DNA from: Fidelibacterota bacterium
Lineage (GTDB): Bacteria > Fidelibacterota > Marinisomatia > SCGC-AAA003-L08 > D37C17
Assembly (NCBI GenBank): GCA_018671635.1
Contig: JABHHG010000152.1
Coordinates: 1-34,082, forward strand
Direction of reading: 5' to 3'
Length of the DNA: 34,082 nt
The notes under the pieces were generated by a model. The model saw nothing but the letters and a program-made list of their open reading frames with translations. It made no database searches and was not told where the DNA came from. Made by a program: the position numbers and the translations under genes. Positions 9,355 to 18,422 of the stretch are shown here, piece by piece (position 1 is the stretch's first letter; each line of letters begins with the position of its first letter).

Positions 9355-9818
9355 TCAATAATTCCTAAATTTTTAAGCTTTTCATCAAACATCATAATTA
9401 GAGCTTCTTCATCATGACAACTATTAATTTCTTCAACTGTCATAAAAGTAGATTCAGCTTTACCCTTTTTTAACAATGCTATGGGGAGTTTAACCTTCTC
9501 ACCACGTTTCTGATACTGCGTTAATACATCAGCATAAGTAAAATTTACCGATATGGGAAGACTCTCAATATAATTTGCCCATTGTTGATTCCTGTCCCAA
9601 TTATCATACGTAATTAAACACAAATTACAAGAATAGGTTGATGGGGAAATTTGTCGATGCACATAATCTGTTAGAGCATTAAAAAGTCCACTTTTTGCAT
9701 TATATACAAAAAGTACTTCCATTTCGTTATTTTTATTCGTCTTTATATTACTTGTAGCACTTATAATGCCAATGAGTATAAATAGAATTAATCGTCTCTT
9801 ATTGTTTAAAAACTTCAA
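9351..9818 (-). CDS. Conserved hypothetical protein with N-terminal membrane anchor or signal and a thioredoxin-like look
   Basis: This 155-residue protein has a hydrophobic N-terminus (RRLILFILIGIISATSN) that may be a signal or an anchor. It continues with EVLFVYNAKSGLFNALTDYV and TYSCNLCLITYDNW. The segment FVYNAxSGLFNALTD with a downstream CxxC is recognisable as a conserved bacterial hypothetical family, but I know of no established function. The CNLC motif (about residue 70) could bind metal or be redox-active. The opening strand-helix and the later KLPIALL resemble a thioredoxin fold with a cis-proline position, which is only inference. It is coupled to the two-helix membrane protein downstream. 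Confidence 0.7.
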   Translation of the reverse strand: MKFLNNKRRLILFILIGIISATSNIKTNKNNEMEVLFVYNAKSGLFNALTDYVHRQISPSTYSCNLCLITYDNWDRNQQWANYIESLPISVNFTYADVLTQYQKRGEKVKLPIALLKKGKAESTFMTVEEINSCHDEEALIMMFDEKLKNLGIIE

Positions 9819-9862
9819 TAATTTCTCCCTTGGAAATTTACTAATTTTCTATATTTCTATTT

Positions 9863-12800
9863 ATGCGAATAAAATTTATAATTTCAATATTAATGTTAAC
9901 GGTTTTACTTCCACGGAAGCTCCCTTCTGAAATTCAGATGGACCATTATGACTATCCTTCTTCTATTTTAGGAAAGATCGGAGACAATCCTCCCCCTGGA
10001 AACCCAATGAATGATCGGGCAAAAGGGTACCTTCTTGATGGAAAAATTAAAAGTTCAATTTTAAACTATGGCAATTTTATTGATTGGACATCCTTCCCTG
10101 CAGGATTATGGGGAGATTATGCATATTTACCCCATATCGGATTTATGGCAGGAGTTCCAGGCCATGTATTTTCAGCAGAATTTAATTGGGAATCCACACA
10201 GATTAATTCAGATGGAATAGATAAGAAATATTGGGTATCGTCTGATGGGTATGAAGAATGGTTTGAAAATGTAGATGGTAAATTTGTGGGGATGGCCTTC
10301 AATATTGAAAATGATAATGGTGAACTCTGTACAAAGACTACAAATATAGATGATGAAATGTTTACTTCATTCAAAGACTGCCTTTACCAAATCAATCATG
10401 AAACTGAAGAAGTATATTTATATTTAGATACGGAATTTAATGACCCCAATTTAACGCTTTCAAAAGCTGGACTCGTTTATCCATGGGGGAAACGCCCCCA
10501 ATTAATTGAGCGACTTAGTGAATTTGACTGGTTTGATTATGGTGATGATCAAGAAGAATGGACCGAAGATGATGAATATGTATTTTATGGATATTCTGTT
10601 TCTGAAAGTTGGTTTTCAGAAGGTTTCCCCACTAATACCGACTGGCAACCCGTTACAAAATCCCGAGAAAATACACATAACTCTCAGCTTTCAGCTGGCG
10701 ATATTTTTGGAAATACAATTTATACAGACGCAAATGACTCCTATCCTATACTTGCCCATAGTAAATACACTGAGTCATGGCCAAAAAAATATAATCCCGA
10801 AAAAGGGAATTATGAACCATTCTGGCCTGGGTGGTACGCAAAAGAATATTATGGAAATCAACCGGAAAAATGGGCTGAAGAAAATATTGAAAACTGTAAT
10901 GGAACCCGAAAAGATAAGGACTGTTGGAAGGAAAGTCCCGGCAGGTTTATTTCTGATAATGATGTTTATTTAGAGTTTGATGACCGATGGGCCCATCGAG
11001 GGAATCTCATTAGTGACAATGAATATCAACAACGTGGGTATCCATTGGGTCTGAAAGTTATGGCTGAAGCCCATTCTTATGGTGTGGCGTATGCTGAAGA
11101 TATCATGTTTGTCACTGTGAATATTCGAAATGAAAGTGGTTCTTGGATCGATGAAGATGGACAATATCACCAAGGAATGGTTATGCCAGATGGAACTCGG
11201 CTTAATGGGGGCAAAGGCTTCGACTACGAAAAGATATTCTTGGGATTCTATTTTGACTCCATAATTGTATGGGCTGATTATTTGCAAAATTATGGTGTGT
11301 GGTCAAACACCGATGATTTCATGGAATACTATTGGGATAAGGTTTATCATGATGGTGACTCCTTATTAATTAGCCTTGCCATGACATATGATTATGATGG
11401 AAATAGTAATGGTGCTACAAATATCGGTATTGCTGCAGCACAACTTTTGGATACGCCGTTGGCCACTGATCCTGTAGATTTAAATAAGGATGGTGTCATT
11501 GATATATACCCAGGTGAGCCTCTAAAAATGACGGATTGGCATTGGTTTGATTGGTATAATCGTCCGGGAGTAGTGGATCGTGAAAGTGGAATGAATTGTT
11601 GTGCGGGATATCCCGGGCGACCGCAAGCTCGTAATAAGGAAGCCATTCACTATAAGATGATGGCGGGAGATACAACTAACCTTTCCGAAGATGAAAAACG
11701 ATGGTTTTTTCATACCGCAAATCCTGCAACCGATTCAGATTTTGAATTGAATCCTCACTTTGATTCTTTAGATGGACTATTAGATGAACCTGTTTTCTCA
11801 CAAGGGCAAGAAGGATTTGATTGTATTTTTATTATGAGTTGTGGACCATTTGATTTGAAAGTAGGTGAAACAGTTCCTTTCTCATTTAGTATTATTTTTG
11901 GCGAAGACAAAGAAGACTTAATTACCAATGCCGAATTTGCTCAGCTCATGTATAACTCAAATTATCAAGGTTTTACACCTCCTAAAACACCCATTGTAAG
12001 CTCATCATTTACCAAAAATAAAATTACACTTACGTGGGATAATTCTTCTTTCTACTCTAAAGATGTATTAACTGGATATTCTGATTTTGAAGGCTACCGA
12101 ATTTACAGAAGTGACGATGGAGGCCAAACGTGGGGTGGAATTGAAGATAAAATTTATGACCTAAATGGCAACTTTTATAGTTGGAGACCCATTGCTCAAT
12201 ATGACCTCTCTGCAAAAGAGGATTCAACTCACTGTTTAAAAGGCTTTACGCATGATGGATGTGTAGATAATTTGTTTAGGGGTGAATCAATTATGGGTGA
12301 AGATCCATATGCACCATGGATAAACTTAGGAAATAATTCTGGACTCCCAAATACAAATGAGTTTAACCAATTCGTATTCATAGATTCAAATGTAGTGAAT
12401 GGTGTTGAATACACCTATTCTGTAACTGCTTATGACATGGGAATTTCACCTCGAAAAGTGAGTTATACTCAAACTGAAAATGGAAATTTTGTGAGTGATA
12501 CTACGTATATTGCAAATCCAGATAAATGGGGACGACCCAACGGTTACAACTCGATCGAATCCCCCAAGGGAACCACCATATATGATTCAAATTTCATCAC
12601 AGTTACGCCTGGGAATCAGCCACAAAGCAACCCCCTAAATGTGAAAGTAGTACCCAATCCATATGTTGCCCATAGTCATTTTAATGAAACGGAATATGTA
12701 CGGAAAATTTATTTCACCAATTTACCTTCAAAATGTAAAATAACTATCTATACAATAAATGCTGAAAAAGTGGCCACCCTTAATCATGATAGCTTAACTT

Positions 12801-12922
12801 CTGGCGATATGGATTGGGATATGCGAACTATGAATAATCAGGAAATCTCACCGGGCTTATACCTATTTTCAGTTGAAACTGATACGGATAAATTTATCGG
12901 TAAATTTGCAGTTATACGTTAA
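9863..12922 (+). CDS. Large secreted protein with fibronectin-like module and type IX-like C-terminal sorting domain
   Basis: This 1019-residue protein starts with a signal peptide (KFIISILMLTVLLPRKLPSE). The first roughly 700 residues are rich in Trp, Tyr, Asp and Gly and match a style of large exported proteins typical of Marinimicrobia. They include a single calcium-like loop (DLNKDGVIDIYPGE). From about 710 a fibronectin type III-like segment follows (KITLTWDNSS ... GYRIYRSDDGGQTW). The last roughly 85 residues (VKVVPNPYVAHS ... ITIYTINAEKVATL ... GLYLFSVET) have the PNPY start, the beta-sandwich pattern and the closing strand of type A sorting domains used by type IX secretion. It is probably cell-surface or released. 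The ligand or substrate is unknown. No clear Shine-Dalgarno precedes the ATG. Confidence 0.85.
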   Translation: MRIKFIISILMLTVLLPRKLPSEIQMDHYDYPSSILGKIGDNPPPGNPMNDRAKGYLLDGKIKSSILNYGNFIDWTSFPAGLWGDYAYLPHIGFMAGVPGHVFSAEFNWESTQINSDGIDKKYWVSSDGYEEWFENVDGKFVGMAFNIENDNGELCTKTTNIDDEMFTSFKDCLYQINHETEEVYLYLDTEFNDPNLTLSKAGLVYPWGKRPQLIERLSEFDWFDYGDDQEEWTEDDEYVFYGYSVSESWFSEGFPTNTDWQPVTKSRENTHNSQLSAGDIFGNTIYTDANDSYPILAHSKYTESWPKKYNPEKGNYEPFWPGWYAKEYYGNQPEKWAEENIENCNGTRKDKDCWKESPGRFISDNDVYLEFDDRWAHRGNLISDNEYQQRGYPLGLKVMAEAHSYGVAYAEDIMFVTVNIRNESGSWIDEDGQYHQGMVMPDGTRLNGGKGFDYEKIFLGFYFDSIIVWADYLQNYGVWSNTDDFMEYYWDKVYHDGDSLLISLAMTYDYDGNSNGATNIGIAAAQLLDTPLATDPVDLNKDGVIDIYPGEPLKMTDWHWFDWYNRPGVVDRESGMNCCAGYPGRPQARNKEAIHYKMMAGDTTNLSEDEKRWFFHTANPATDSDFELNPHFDSLDGLLDEPVFSQGQEGFDCIFIMSCGPFDLKVGETVPFSFSIIFGEDKEDLITNAEFAQLMYNSNYQGFTPPKTPIVSSSFTKNKITLTWDNSSFYSKDVLTGYSDFEGYRIYRSDDGGQTWGGIEDKIYDLNGNFYSWRPIAQYDLSAKEDSTHCLKGFTHDGCVDNLFRGESIMGEDPYAPWINLGNNSGLPNTNEFNQFVFIDSNVVNGVEYTYSVTAYDMGISPRKVSYTQTENGNFVSDTTYIANPDKWGRPNGYNSIESPKGTTIYDSNFITVTPGNQPQSNPLNVKVVPNPYVAHSHFNETEYVRKIYFTNLPSKCKITIYTINAEKVATLNHDSLTSGDMDWDMRTMNNQEISPGLYLFSVETDTDKFIGKFAVIR

Positions 12923-13195
12923 TTATACTTGGATTGTTTTCCATGTCCCTTGCTTAACTTTCCAATACATAATCATGGCAAATAGAATTAAGTACAATCC
13001 AAAAAATGTCCACGGACCCCAGAGCCCAAACCCTTTGATAACTCCGAAATAATAACTCCCCGGAAGAAAAAAGAACCAGCATAATATTCCATCCACCATC
13101 CCTGGAAAGGCTGTATTTCCTGCACCAGATAATGCAAACCATAAAGTAATTGCCACTGCATCCGCAGACCATGCCGTTATGATTAAAATTAGGCC
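12923..13195 (-). pseudogene. Remnant: C-terminal end of a MATE-family efflux transporter
   Basis: In this frame the minus strand reads ILIITAWSADAVAITLW, then LSGAGNTAFPGMVDG, and ends GLWGPWTFFGLYLILFAM ... KQGTWKTIQV. This matches the last membrane helices of MATE (NorM/DinF-type) exporters, including the GAGxTxFP motif and the basic GxWKTIxV tail. Only about 85-90 residues of a protein that is normally about 450 are left. The frame is closed upstream by a TAG at 211-213 of the 13 kb block, and the bases above are occupied by a DUF1801 fragment in another frame. The stop codon is directly next to the stop of the convergent 1019-residue gene. Confidence 0.75.
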
Positions 13196-13337
13196 CCCAC
13201 TTCCAATCCTCTAAAATTTCAGGGTCGGCATCATGTACAATATCTCGCAATTTTTTAAAAATAGGTTTTGCATAATCGGGAGAAGTAGAAATGTAATCGT
13301 CAATTTTCTGTGATGCATCAGGATTAATCTTACTTAT
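13165..13337 (-). pseudogene. Remnant: N-terminal half of a DUF1801 (YdhG-like) protein
   Basis: The minus strand reads SKINPDASQKIDDYISTS, then PIFKKLRDIVHDADPEI and EDWKWGPNFNHNGMVCG. This is the N-terminal half of the DUF1801 family, whose hallmarks are the LRxxVHxAxPxxxExxKWG block and the following KGM-CG. After GMVCG the homology stops and the DNA continues, in another frame, as the MATE tail. The expected start codon before SKINPD is ATA (13335-13337). An ATG here would have overlapped the amidohydrolase stop as ATGA, so a single G-to-A change could have destroyed the start. The function of DUF1801 proteins is not firmly known. Confidence 0.75.
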
Positions 13338-15103
13338 TCTGTATCCAATTTAAATATTGTATTTCCATTTACAATGGTTTCTATAACTTGTATATACTTG
13401 ATTTTATCTTCCAATACCTCCAGCGGATTCTTCTCCAAAATTACAAAATCTGCGTACTTGCCTACTTCTATAGAACCTATTTTATCATCCATTTTAATTT
13501 GCCATGCCGAATAAATGGTCATTGCTTTTAATGCAGATTCTACTGTCACTTTATTATGTGGGCCAATTAACTTGCCATCCCTAGTCTTTCTATTTACTGC
13601 AGTATGAATCAAACTAAGTGGATTGCTTGCAAACATGGGCTGATCAGCATGAAGTGAATATCGTAAAGAATGATCTTCTGCAGTGCCAACAGGTAAAATT
13701 TCGGCGGCTCGTTTTTCACCAATGATATTTTCGGCTAAAGCTTCACCATAATAATAAAGATGGTTAATATGAAAACTGGGATGGATATTCAATTTTTCCA
13801 TTTTTTGAATTGATGACTCTTCAAGGAGTAAACAATGCTCTAAGCGATGACGAGAATCTTTACCCATTTCGAGGTCAGCTTCTTGAAAAATATCTAAAAT
13901 TTCTTGAATAGCCATATCACCTTGGGCGTGTGTTGCAATTTGCCACCCGTGAGAATCATAGCTAGAAATTAATGCAGAAAATTCATCTTTATCCAGTAAA
14001 GCCACACCCGAATGTGAATGGGGAAAATGCAATTTATCAATGGTCAAATCACTCTCTAAATAGGGGTCGTCAATGTACATTGAGCCCGTATATGGAGAAC
14101 CATCATACCAAAACTTTACACCCACAATCTTGAAAAAATCATCTCCATTATTTATGGAGAGTGGGAGTAATTCAGATGCATCATTACGAATAAAAACAAA
14201 ATGTCGTACACTCGGTTTTCGCTTCGGCAACAGTCCAACTTGTGATAACAACTTATTTAAAAATGATGACCGTTCAGATGATAAATGATTATATAATCTG
14301 ATAATATTGGGATCGTCTGTAGTAATTCCCATGGCAGTAATGGTGGTATTCCCATTTTGAGCATAGGCATCTAATACCTTTACACAATTTTCTTTCAGCA
14401 TATCATTCCCCAATGCTAAAATCATGGATTCTTTGAATGGTTTAAATGCTTCTTGTTCAGAAATATAACCGGTGAGATTCCCCTCATAATCCTTTTCATA
14501 AAAACTGGATTCACTGGGGTTGGGTGAATGCTTACTTATTCCTGCAGCTTGAAAGGCCAATGTATTTGCCCAATAAGAATGCATAGGCAATGACGCAATA
14601 AATATAGGATTATTTGGGGCAATAGAATCTAAATAGTTTATATTCGGTGGGTCTAATCCATCTACTAATACTTGATCGAAACCTTTACAGAGAATCCACT
14701 CATTGGGTTTATATTGAGAAATACTTTTTTCTAAATGAGACCATACTGCTTCTTTGGAGTCATGTTTAAATCCACTCAAATCAATCATTCCATATAAAAA
14801 TGCAGATGCTACGGGATGGGTATGTGGATCAATAAATCCAGGCATAAGTGTTTTACCCTTGAGATCAATCGGTGTTGTATTTTGTTTAACTTTCTTTTCA
14901 ATTGTATGTTTATCACCAATAGCCTTGATGATGCCATTCTCAATATAGACTGCTTCTGGAGATTCTACATTATCCTCCATGGTAAGAATGTTACCATTAT
15001 AATATAGCTGTGAACTATTCGGTATAAAATTATCAGAATTATGAATGATAATTATAAAATAACCTACTACCGAAATGCCTAAAAAAATTAAAAGATTACG
15101 CAT
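13334..15103 (-). CDS. Membrane-anchored or exported amidohydrolase (Amidohydro_3, YtcJ-like)
   Basis: This 589-residue metal-dependent hydrolase starts with a hydrophobic anchor or signal (LLIFLGISVVGYFIIII). The metal-binding motif GFIDPHTHP (His94 and His96) follows the small beta-sandwich domain. Later blocks typical of the Amidohydro_3 family are ATHAQGDMA, RHRLEHC and FHINHLYYYGE. The C-terminal return of the sandwich reads GSIEVGKYADFVILEKNPLE, the classic end of amidohydrolases. Enzymes of this group cleave amides, ureas or cyclic imides, but the substrate cannot be predicted. The gene is seven bases downstream of the paraoxonase-like gene, so both are probably made together at the cell envelope. 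Confidence 0.9.
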   Translation of the reverse strand: MRNLLIFLGISVVGYFIIIIHNSDNFIPNSSQLYYNGNILTMEDNVESPEAVYIENGIIKAIGDKHTIEKKVKQNTTPIDLKGKTLMPGFIDPHTHPVASAFLYGMIDLSGFKHDSKEAVWSHLEKSISQYKPNEWILCKGFDQVLVDGLDPPNINYLDSIAPNNPIFIASLPMHSYWANTLAFQAAGISKHSPNPSESSFYEKDYEGNLTGYISEQEAFKPFKESMILALGNDMLKENCVKVLDAYAQNGNTTITAMGITTDDPNIIRLYNHLSSERSSFLNKLLSQVGLLPKRKPSVRHFVFIRNDASELLPLSINNGDDFFKIVGVKFWYDGSPYTGSMYIDDPYLESDLTIDKLHFPHSHSGVALLDKDEFSALISSYDSHGWQIATHAQGDMAIQEILDIFQEADLEMGKDSRHRLEHCLLLEESSIQKMEKLNIHPSFHINHLYYYGEALAENIIGEKRAAEILPVGTAEDHSLRYSLHADQPMFASNPLSLIHTAVNRKTRDGKLIGPHNKVTVESALKAMTIYSAWQIKMDDKIGSIEVGKYADFVILEKNPLEVLEDKIKYIQVIETIVNGNTIFKLDTE

Positions 15104-15110
15104 ACCTACC

Positions 15111-16127
15111 TTAATCTAAAATGCAATGTTCAAAATGATCTGCAAAAACAGCACCAATTAATAAGTGTTTATTATATACAGCGGACACACTTGATCCCGA
15201 TAGGATTTCACCCGAATCTAGATATATTTCATCCACCTTATGATTAAGCAATGAATCAATAGATACCCGTAATACTTGAGATGGCGATAAATTATTTTTA
15301 CTTTTGGCATGGCGAGTAAAGGCTAACATTTGGGGATGAGAACCAATCCATAAGTTTCCATTTTCATCAAGTTCAATATTATCAACACCCGTATTTATGT
15401 TAACAGATTTACTAAAAGTGAGTGCATTTGAAATTGAGTTTCGTGTATAAAACGATAACCGCTTACCTATGCTTTCTGCCACATAGACAATCTCTTTTGA
15501 AGGAGAAATATTTATGCCATTTGCATATTTAACATCGTCTAGCACCACTGTAAAATTATCCCCATCATAGAATAATACATTTGAGCTGGACAGTTGAAGA
15601 TAATCCTCTACCGTTTTAATAAATTCCGAATGACTCCCATGGTCATTAGTTACATAGAATTGATTCTCATTGATTGCCACGAGATCATTTGGACTCACCA
15701 ATTTTTCATTACTAATAGTCTTATAGTGAACCAAACTATCTTCCGAATACGTAAACATTTCTATGGTATGGGCATCTTGTTTATGATTGACTGCATAAAT
15801 ATAAATTTGATGGGGAGCTTCAAATACAGAAATTCCATGGGGATGAAAATCAAAATTTAAATTGGGCGTTAAGTTAATCAAGGTTGGTTTTTCATCGTTA
15901 AGATTATAGGCATAGATATGACCTTGAATAGGTCTCTCCGCCAACGTGGCCCACCTATTATCTGACGATATGATGGCAATTCCATTACTCAAAATAGTAA
16001 TATCTTCAGCACCATCTACCCCAAATATGGACTGACAATCCCCCTCAAAATGAGCATTTATAGTCTTAAATTCACCTGCATCATATATTGTTTTCACAAT
16101 AAAAATTGACATGGCCACAAACAACAA
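15111..16127 (-). CDS. Paraoxonase/arylesterase-like six-bladed beta-propeller hydrolase
   Basis: This 338-residue protein begins with a short hydrophobic segment (MLFVAMSIFIVKTIY), a likely signal anchor. It keeps the serum paraoxonase pattern. Calcium ligands are visible as Glu41-Asp42 (GAEDITIL), Asn147 (SPNDLVA), Asn203 (YANGINIS) and Asp249-Asn250 (GVDNIELD). The catalytic-type histidines are His97 (FHPHGIS) and His115 (AVNHKQ), with TNDHG (161-163) also conserved. Family members hydrolyse lactones, including acyl-homoserine lactones, and aryl esters. The gene sits just upstream of the amidohydrolase, which suggests two-step turnover of an external lactone or amide, but this is inference. 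Confidence 0.85.
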   Translation of the reverse strand: MLFVAMSIFIVKTIYDAGEFKTINAHFEGDCQSIFGVDGAEDITILSNGIAIISSDNRWATLAERPIQGHIYAYNLNDEKPTLINLTPNLNFDFHPHGISVFEAPHQIYIYAVNHKQDAHTIEMFTYSEDSLVHYKTISNEKLVSPNDLVAINENQFYVTNDHGSHSEFIKTVEDYLQLSSSNVLFYDGDNFTVVLDDVKYANGINISPSKEIVYVAESIGKRLSFYTRNSISNALTFSKSVNINTGVDNIELDENGNLWIGSHPQMLAFTRHAKSKNNLSPSQVLRVSIDSLLNHKVDEIYLDSGEILSGSSVSAVYNKHLLIGAVFADHFEHCILD

Positions 16128-16174
16128 TAGTAAAATCTTTTTTATGAAATTACCTACCTATACTTTAAATTTAT

Positions 16175-16666
16175 CTAATTATTACCACTATCTATTATTA
16201 GAAGAAGAGGTACTGGCAATACCCCCGAAATACCAAATTGTTTTTGAACTTGGTTATGAAAATATATTTTTTCATAAATCATCAATCCAAAAGCCCCCAA
16301 CCAATACTTAGTTCTTTTAGAAACATTCCCATCTTTATCAATCAACTTTCCTTTTCCTGCTCCTACAACAGACATAAGAGAAATTTGGTAATCATAATAT
16401 TTATACATTTCTGAGAGAGAGTTTTTTTGATAATATGCTCTTATGCCATATGTTCTGCCCAAAAATAAAGGAAAGGTATCTTCAGAATGCTTACCAATCT
16501 TTATTCCAGAGCCAATAGTGACTTGAAAAGATAAAGACAATTTACTATCCTCTGTAATTCCAATTTGTATTCCTGGACTAATATAAGGAGTTAAGAATGA
16601 GTGAGAACCATCATGTCCGAAGGCACATCCAATCATAAATAATAATATAGTTAATCTGTAAACCAT
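16175..16666 (-). CDS. Small exported beta-rich protein, function unknown
   Basis: This 163-residue protein has a signal peptide (YRLTILLFMIGCAFG) followed by HDGSHSFLTPYISPG. The rest alternates polar and hydrophobic residues (KLSLSFQVTIGSGIKIG, YGIRAYYQ) in the manner of small outer-membrane beta-barrels. It is 18 bases downstream of a similar-sized protein with the same export-then-strands plan and the same HD pair after the signal. The two may be distant paralogues. No family is recognised. Confidence 0.6.
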   Translation of the reverse strand: MVYRLTILLFMIGCAFGHDGSHSFLTPYISPGIQIGITEDSKLSLSFQVTIGSGIKIGKHSEDTFPLFLGRTYGIRAYYQKNSLSEMYKYYDYQISLMSVVGAGKGKLIDKDGNVSKRTKYWLGAFGLMIYEKIYFHNQVQKQFGISGVLPVPLLLIIDSGNN

Positions 16667-16684
16667 AAGATGTTTTTAAAAACT

Positions 16685-17155
16685 TTAATCAAATCTAAAG
16701 TTTAAATTTAAAAAAGGAAATCCCCAGAGTTCATAATTATCTTCCTCGCCATCTACCACTCCCACGTACCCTAACTTAATTTGAATCCAATTCGATAAAT
16801 CATATTCTAGGGAAAGTGAAGTAGACACCGTATTTATTTCTCCAGTGCCCGAATGTTGATTGTTTAAAAATAGTCTATTAAATGAAAATACAGAATTAAC
16901 AGAAAATCCATTTTGTTTAAAATAATGATGTTTTAGTCCTCCACCAATTGTGTGAAAAATAATTGATGTGCCTCCACCAAAAAATAAAGAATTCATCTCA
17001 TCCAAATTTAGATTTGAAGTGTAACCTATGAGGCTTAATCCTATTTTATCATCAAACATTCCAATTGATATATATTGCATTGAGGACTTTTCTGTTTTAT
17101 CGTGGAATCCAAAAGAAAGTCCAAACAACAACAATATAGAAAATATATATTTCAT
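16685..17155 (-). CDS. Small exported beta-rich protein, possible paralogue of its neighbour
   Basis: This 156-residue protein opens with the signal peptide YIFSILLLFGLSFG and FHDKTEKSSMQYISIG. Its remaining sequence has repeated strand-like segments (KIGLSLIGYTSNLNL, GGGLKHHYF, IQIKLGYVGVV) and ends in an aromatic strand (FPFLNLNFRF), as outer-membrane barrels often do. Its downstream neighbour has the same length and layout. No known family or ligand can be assigned. Confidence 0.6.
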   Translation of the reverse strand: MKYIFSILLLFGLSFGFHDKTEKSSMQYISIGMFDDKIGLSLIGYTSNLNLDEMNSLFFGGGTSIIFHTIGGGLKHHYFKQNGFSVNSVFSFNRLFLNNQHSGTGEINTVSTSLSLEYDLSNWIQIKLGYVGVVDGEEDNYELWGFPFLNLNFRFD

Positions 17156-17261
17156 TATTTCCCTATATACAGTTTCTTATTTTATAATTTATCAATGGAT
17201 TAATAATAATAAATATTAAAGAAACTAATTTTAAGGAGCAGGTGGAGTTGATTAAATTCCA

Positions 17262-18395
17262 TTAATTCTGAGCCATAGCAATTTTTCTTTCGGCTGGAGT
17301 AGCATAGTTTTCATCCCAGTCCACTAATTTTTTATCCATAACCTTTCGATAGGCAAATGGTAGGAAAAATGCTAAATACAACATGCTTAAATACCCCTGT
17401 GGCATCATGGGCGCATCAGGATATGCATCCAGTTCCCAAAATTTCAAATTGGCTTTTTCATGATGAGCAGAATGCCGAGTAACATTATATAAAAGTAAAC
17501 TACTTATAATGTTATTAGAATTCCATGAATGACGTTTGCATACTGGCATATTGGGTTCTCTCACTAAACCATAATGCTCAGTATAATTAATAACCTCTAA
17601 AAACGATTTGGCCAATAATGCACATAATAGATAAAATGTCATCCCCACTATGCCACCGATTAAATATGCTCCAATTGTTATCAACAGACTCCGGGTATAT
17701 CCAATTAGCATTTTATTATGGATACCAAATGAGGTATACCCTCTCTTCTTTAAATGATCAAACTCAATAAGCCAAGCATCATGTTGCTCCTTTATAATTG
17801 CGGACAATATAAAACGGTACAATCCCTCCCCCCGTTTAGCGGTAGCGGGATCAGTAGGTAAACCAACATTTTTATGATGACCATATACATGCTCTAAGGC
17901 AAAGGCACAATCCCAAGAAAATGCCAAAAGCCAATTGCCAAAAAACATATTCAATTTGTCTTTTTTGCGGTGGGTTAACTCATGCCCGGGATTAACTCCA
18001 TTTAGGCCAATAAAAAGTGCTGATAATAGAACTAGCGATATGCCATCAAATATAGTAACTCCATCTTTGATGTGTATAAGATCGATGAATAAAAATCTAT
18101 TGTAAAAATTGACTAATAATAGGGAGCCTTGATTGCCAAATATATAGACAACCATGGTTAGAAAAATTACCAATGGAACTATGTTGATATAAATGGGCAG
18201 ATTTATCAGAAATGGATATGAATATTTTTCAGTGGATACATCCTTCCCCAAGAAAATATCCCCTAAAATTATTATAGAAGAAAAGCAGATGAAATAAATA
18301 GTGGGGGAATTTCCTCCTATTGAGCAAATTATAATTGCTGAAATAAGTAATAAAGTGGAAAGATAATATTTTAAATATTTTAACATGCAATACAC
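17262..18395 (-). CDS. alkB: AlkB-type membrane non-heme diiron monooxygenase (alkane 1-monooxygenase-like)
   Basis: This 377-residue membrane protein carries all histidine boxes of the AlkB family: HELTHR (138-143), EHVYGHHKN (168-176) and RHSAHHE (307-313), plus the AlkB signature NYTEHYG (270-276). Several hydrophobic segments flank the boxes (TLLLISAIIICSIG, LVLLSALFIGLNG, LLITIGAYLIGGIVG). These enzymes hydroxylate the terminal carbon of alkanes or related hydrocarbons, taking electrons from rubredoxin. No rubredoxin gene is seen in the window. The gene follows a TetR regulator by 27 bases on the same strand. A fatty-acid-desaturase-like substrate is a less likely alternative because the NYTEHYG block is specific for AlkB. 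Confidence 0.88.
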   Translation of the reverse strand: MYCMLKYLKYYLSTLLLISAIIICSIGGNSPTIYFICFSSIIILGDIFLGKDVSTEKYSYPFLINLPIYINIVPLVIFLTMVVYIFGNQGSLLLVNFYNRFLFIDLIHIKDGVTIFDGISLVLLSALFIGLNGVNPGHELTHRKKDKLNMFFGNWLLAFSWDCAFALEHVYGHHKNVGLPTDPATAKRGEGLYRFILSAIIKEQHDAWLIEFDHLKKRGYTSFGIHNKMLIGYTRSLLITIGAYLIGGIVGMTFYLLCALLAKSFLEVINYTEHYGLVREPNMPVCKRHSWNSNNIISSLLLYNVTRHSAHHEKANLKFWELDAYPDAPMMPQGYLSMLYLAFFLPFAYRKVMDKKLVDWDENYATPAERKIAMAQN

Positions 18396-18422
18396 CTTTT
18401 GAATAATTTAATTTTCATTAAT

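Noticed and set aside
12954..13250. A single 98-residue gene on the minus strand
   Set aside because: Only its first part matches DUF1801. The rest is out-of-frame translation of the MATE fragment and there is no proper start codon upstream.
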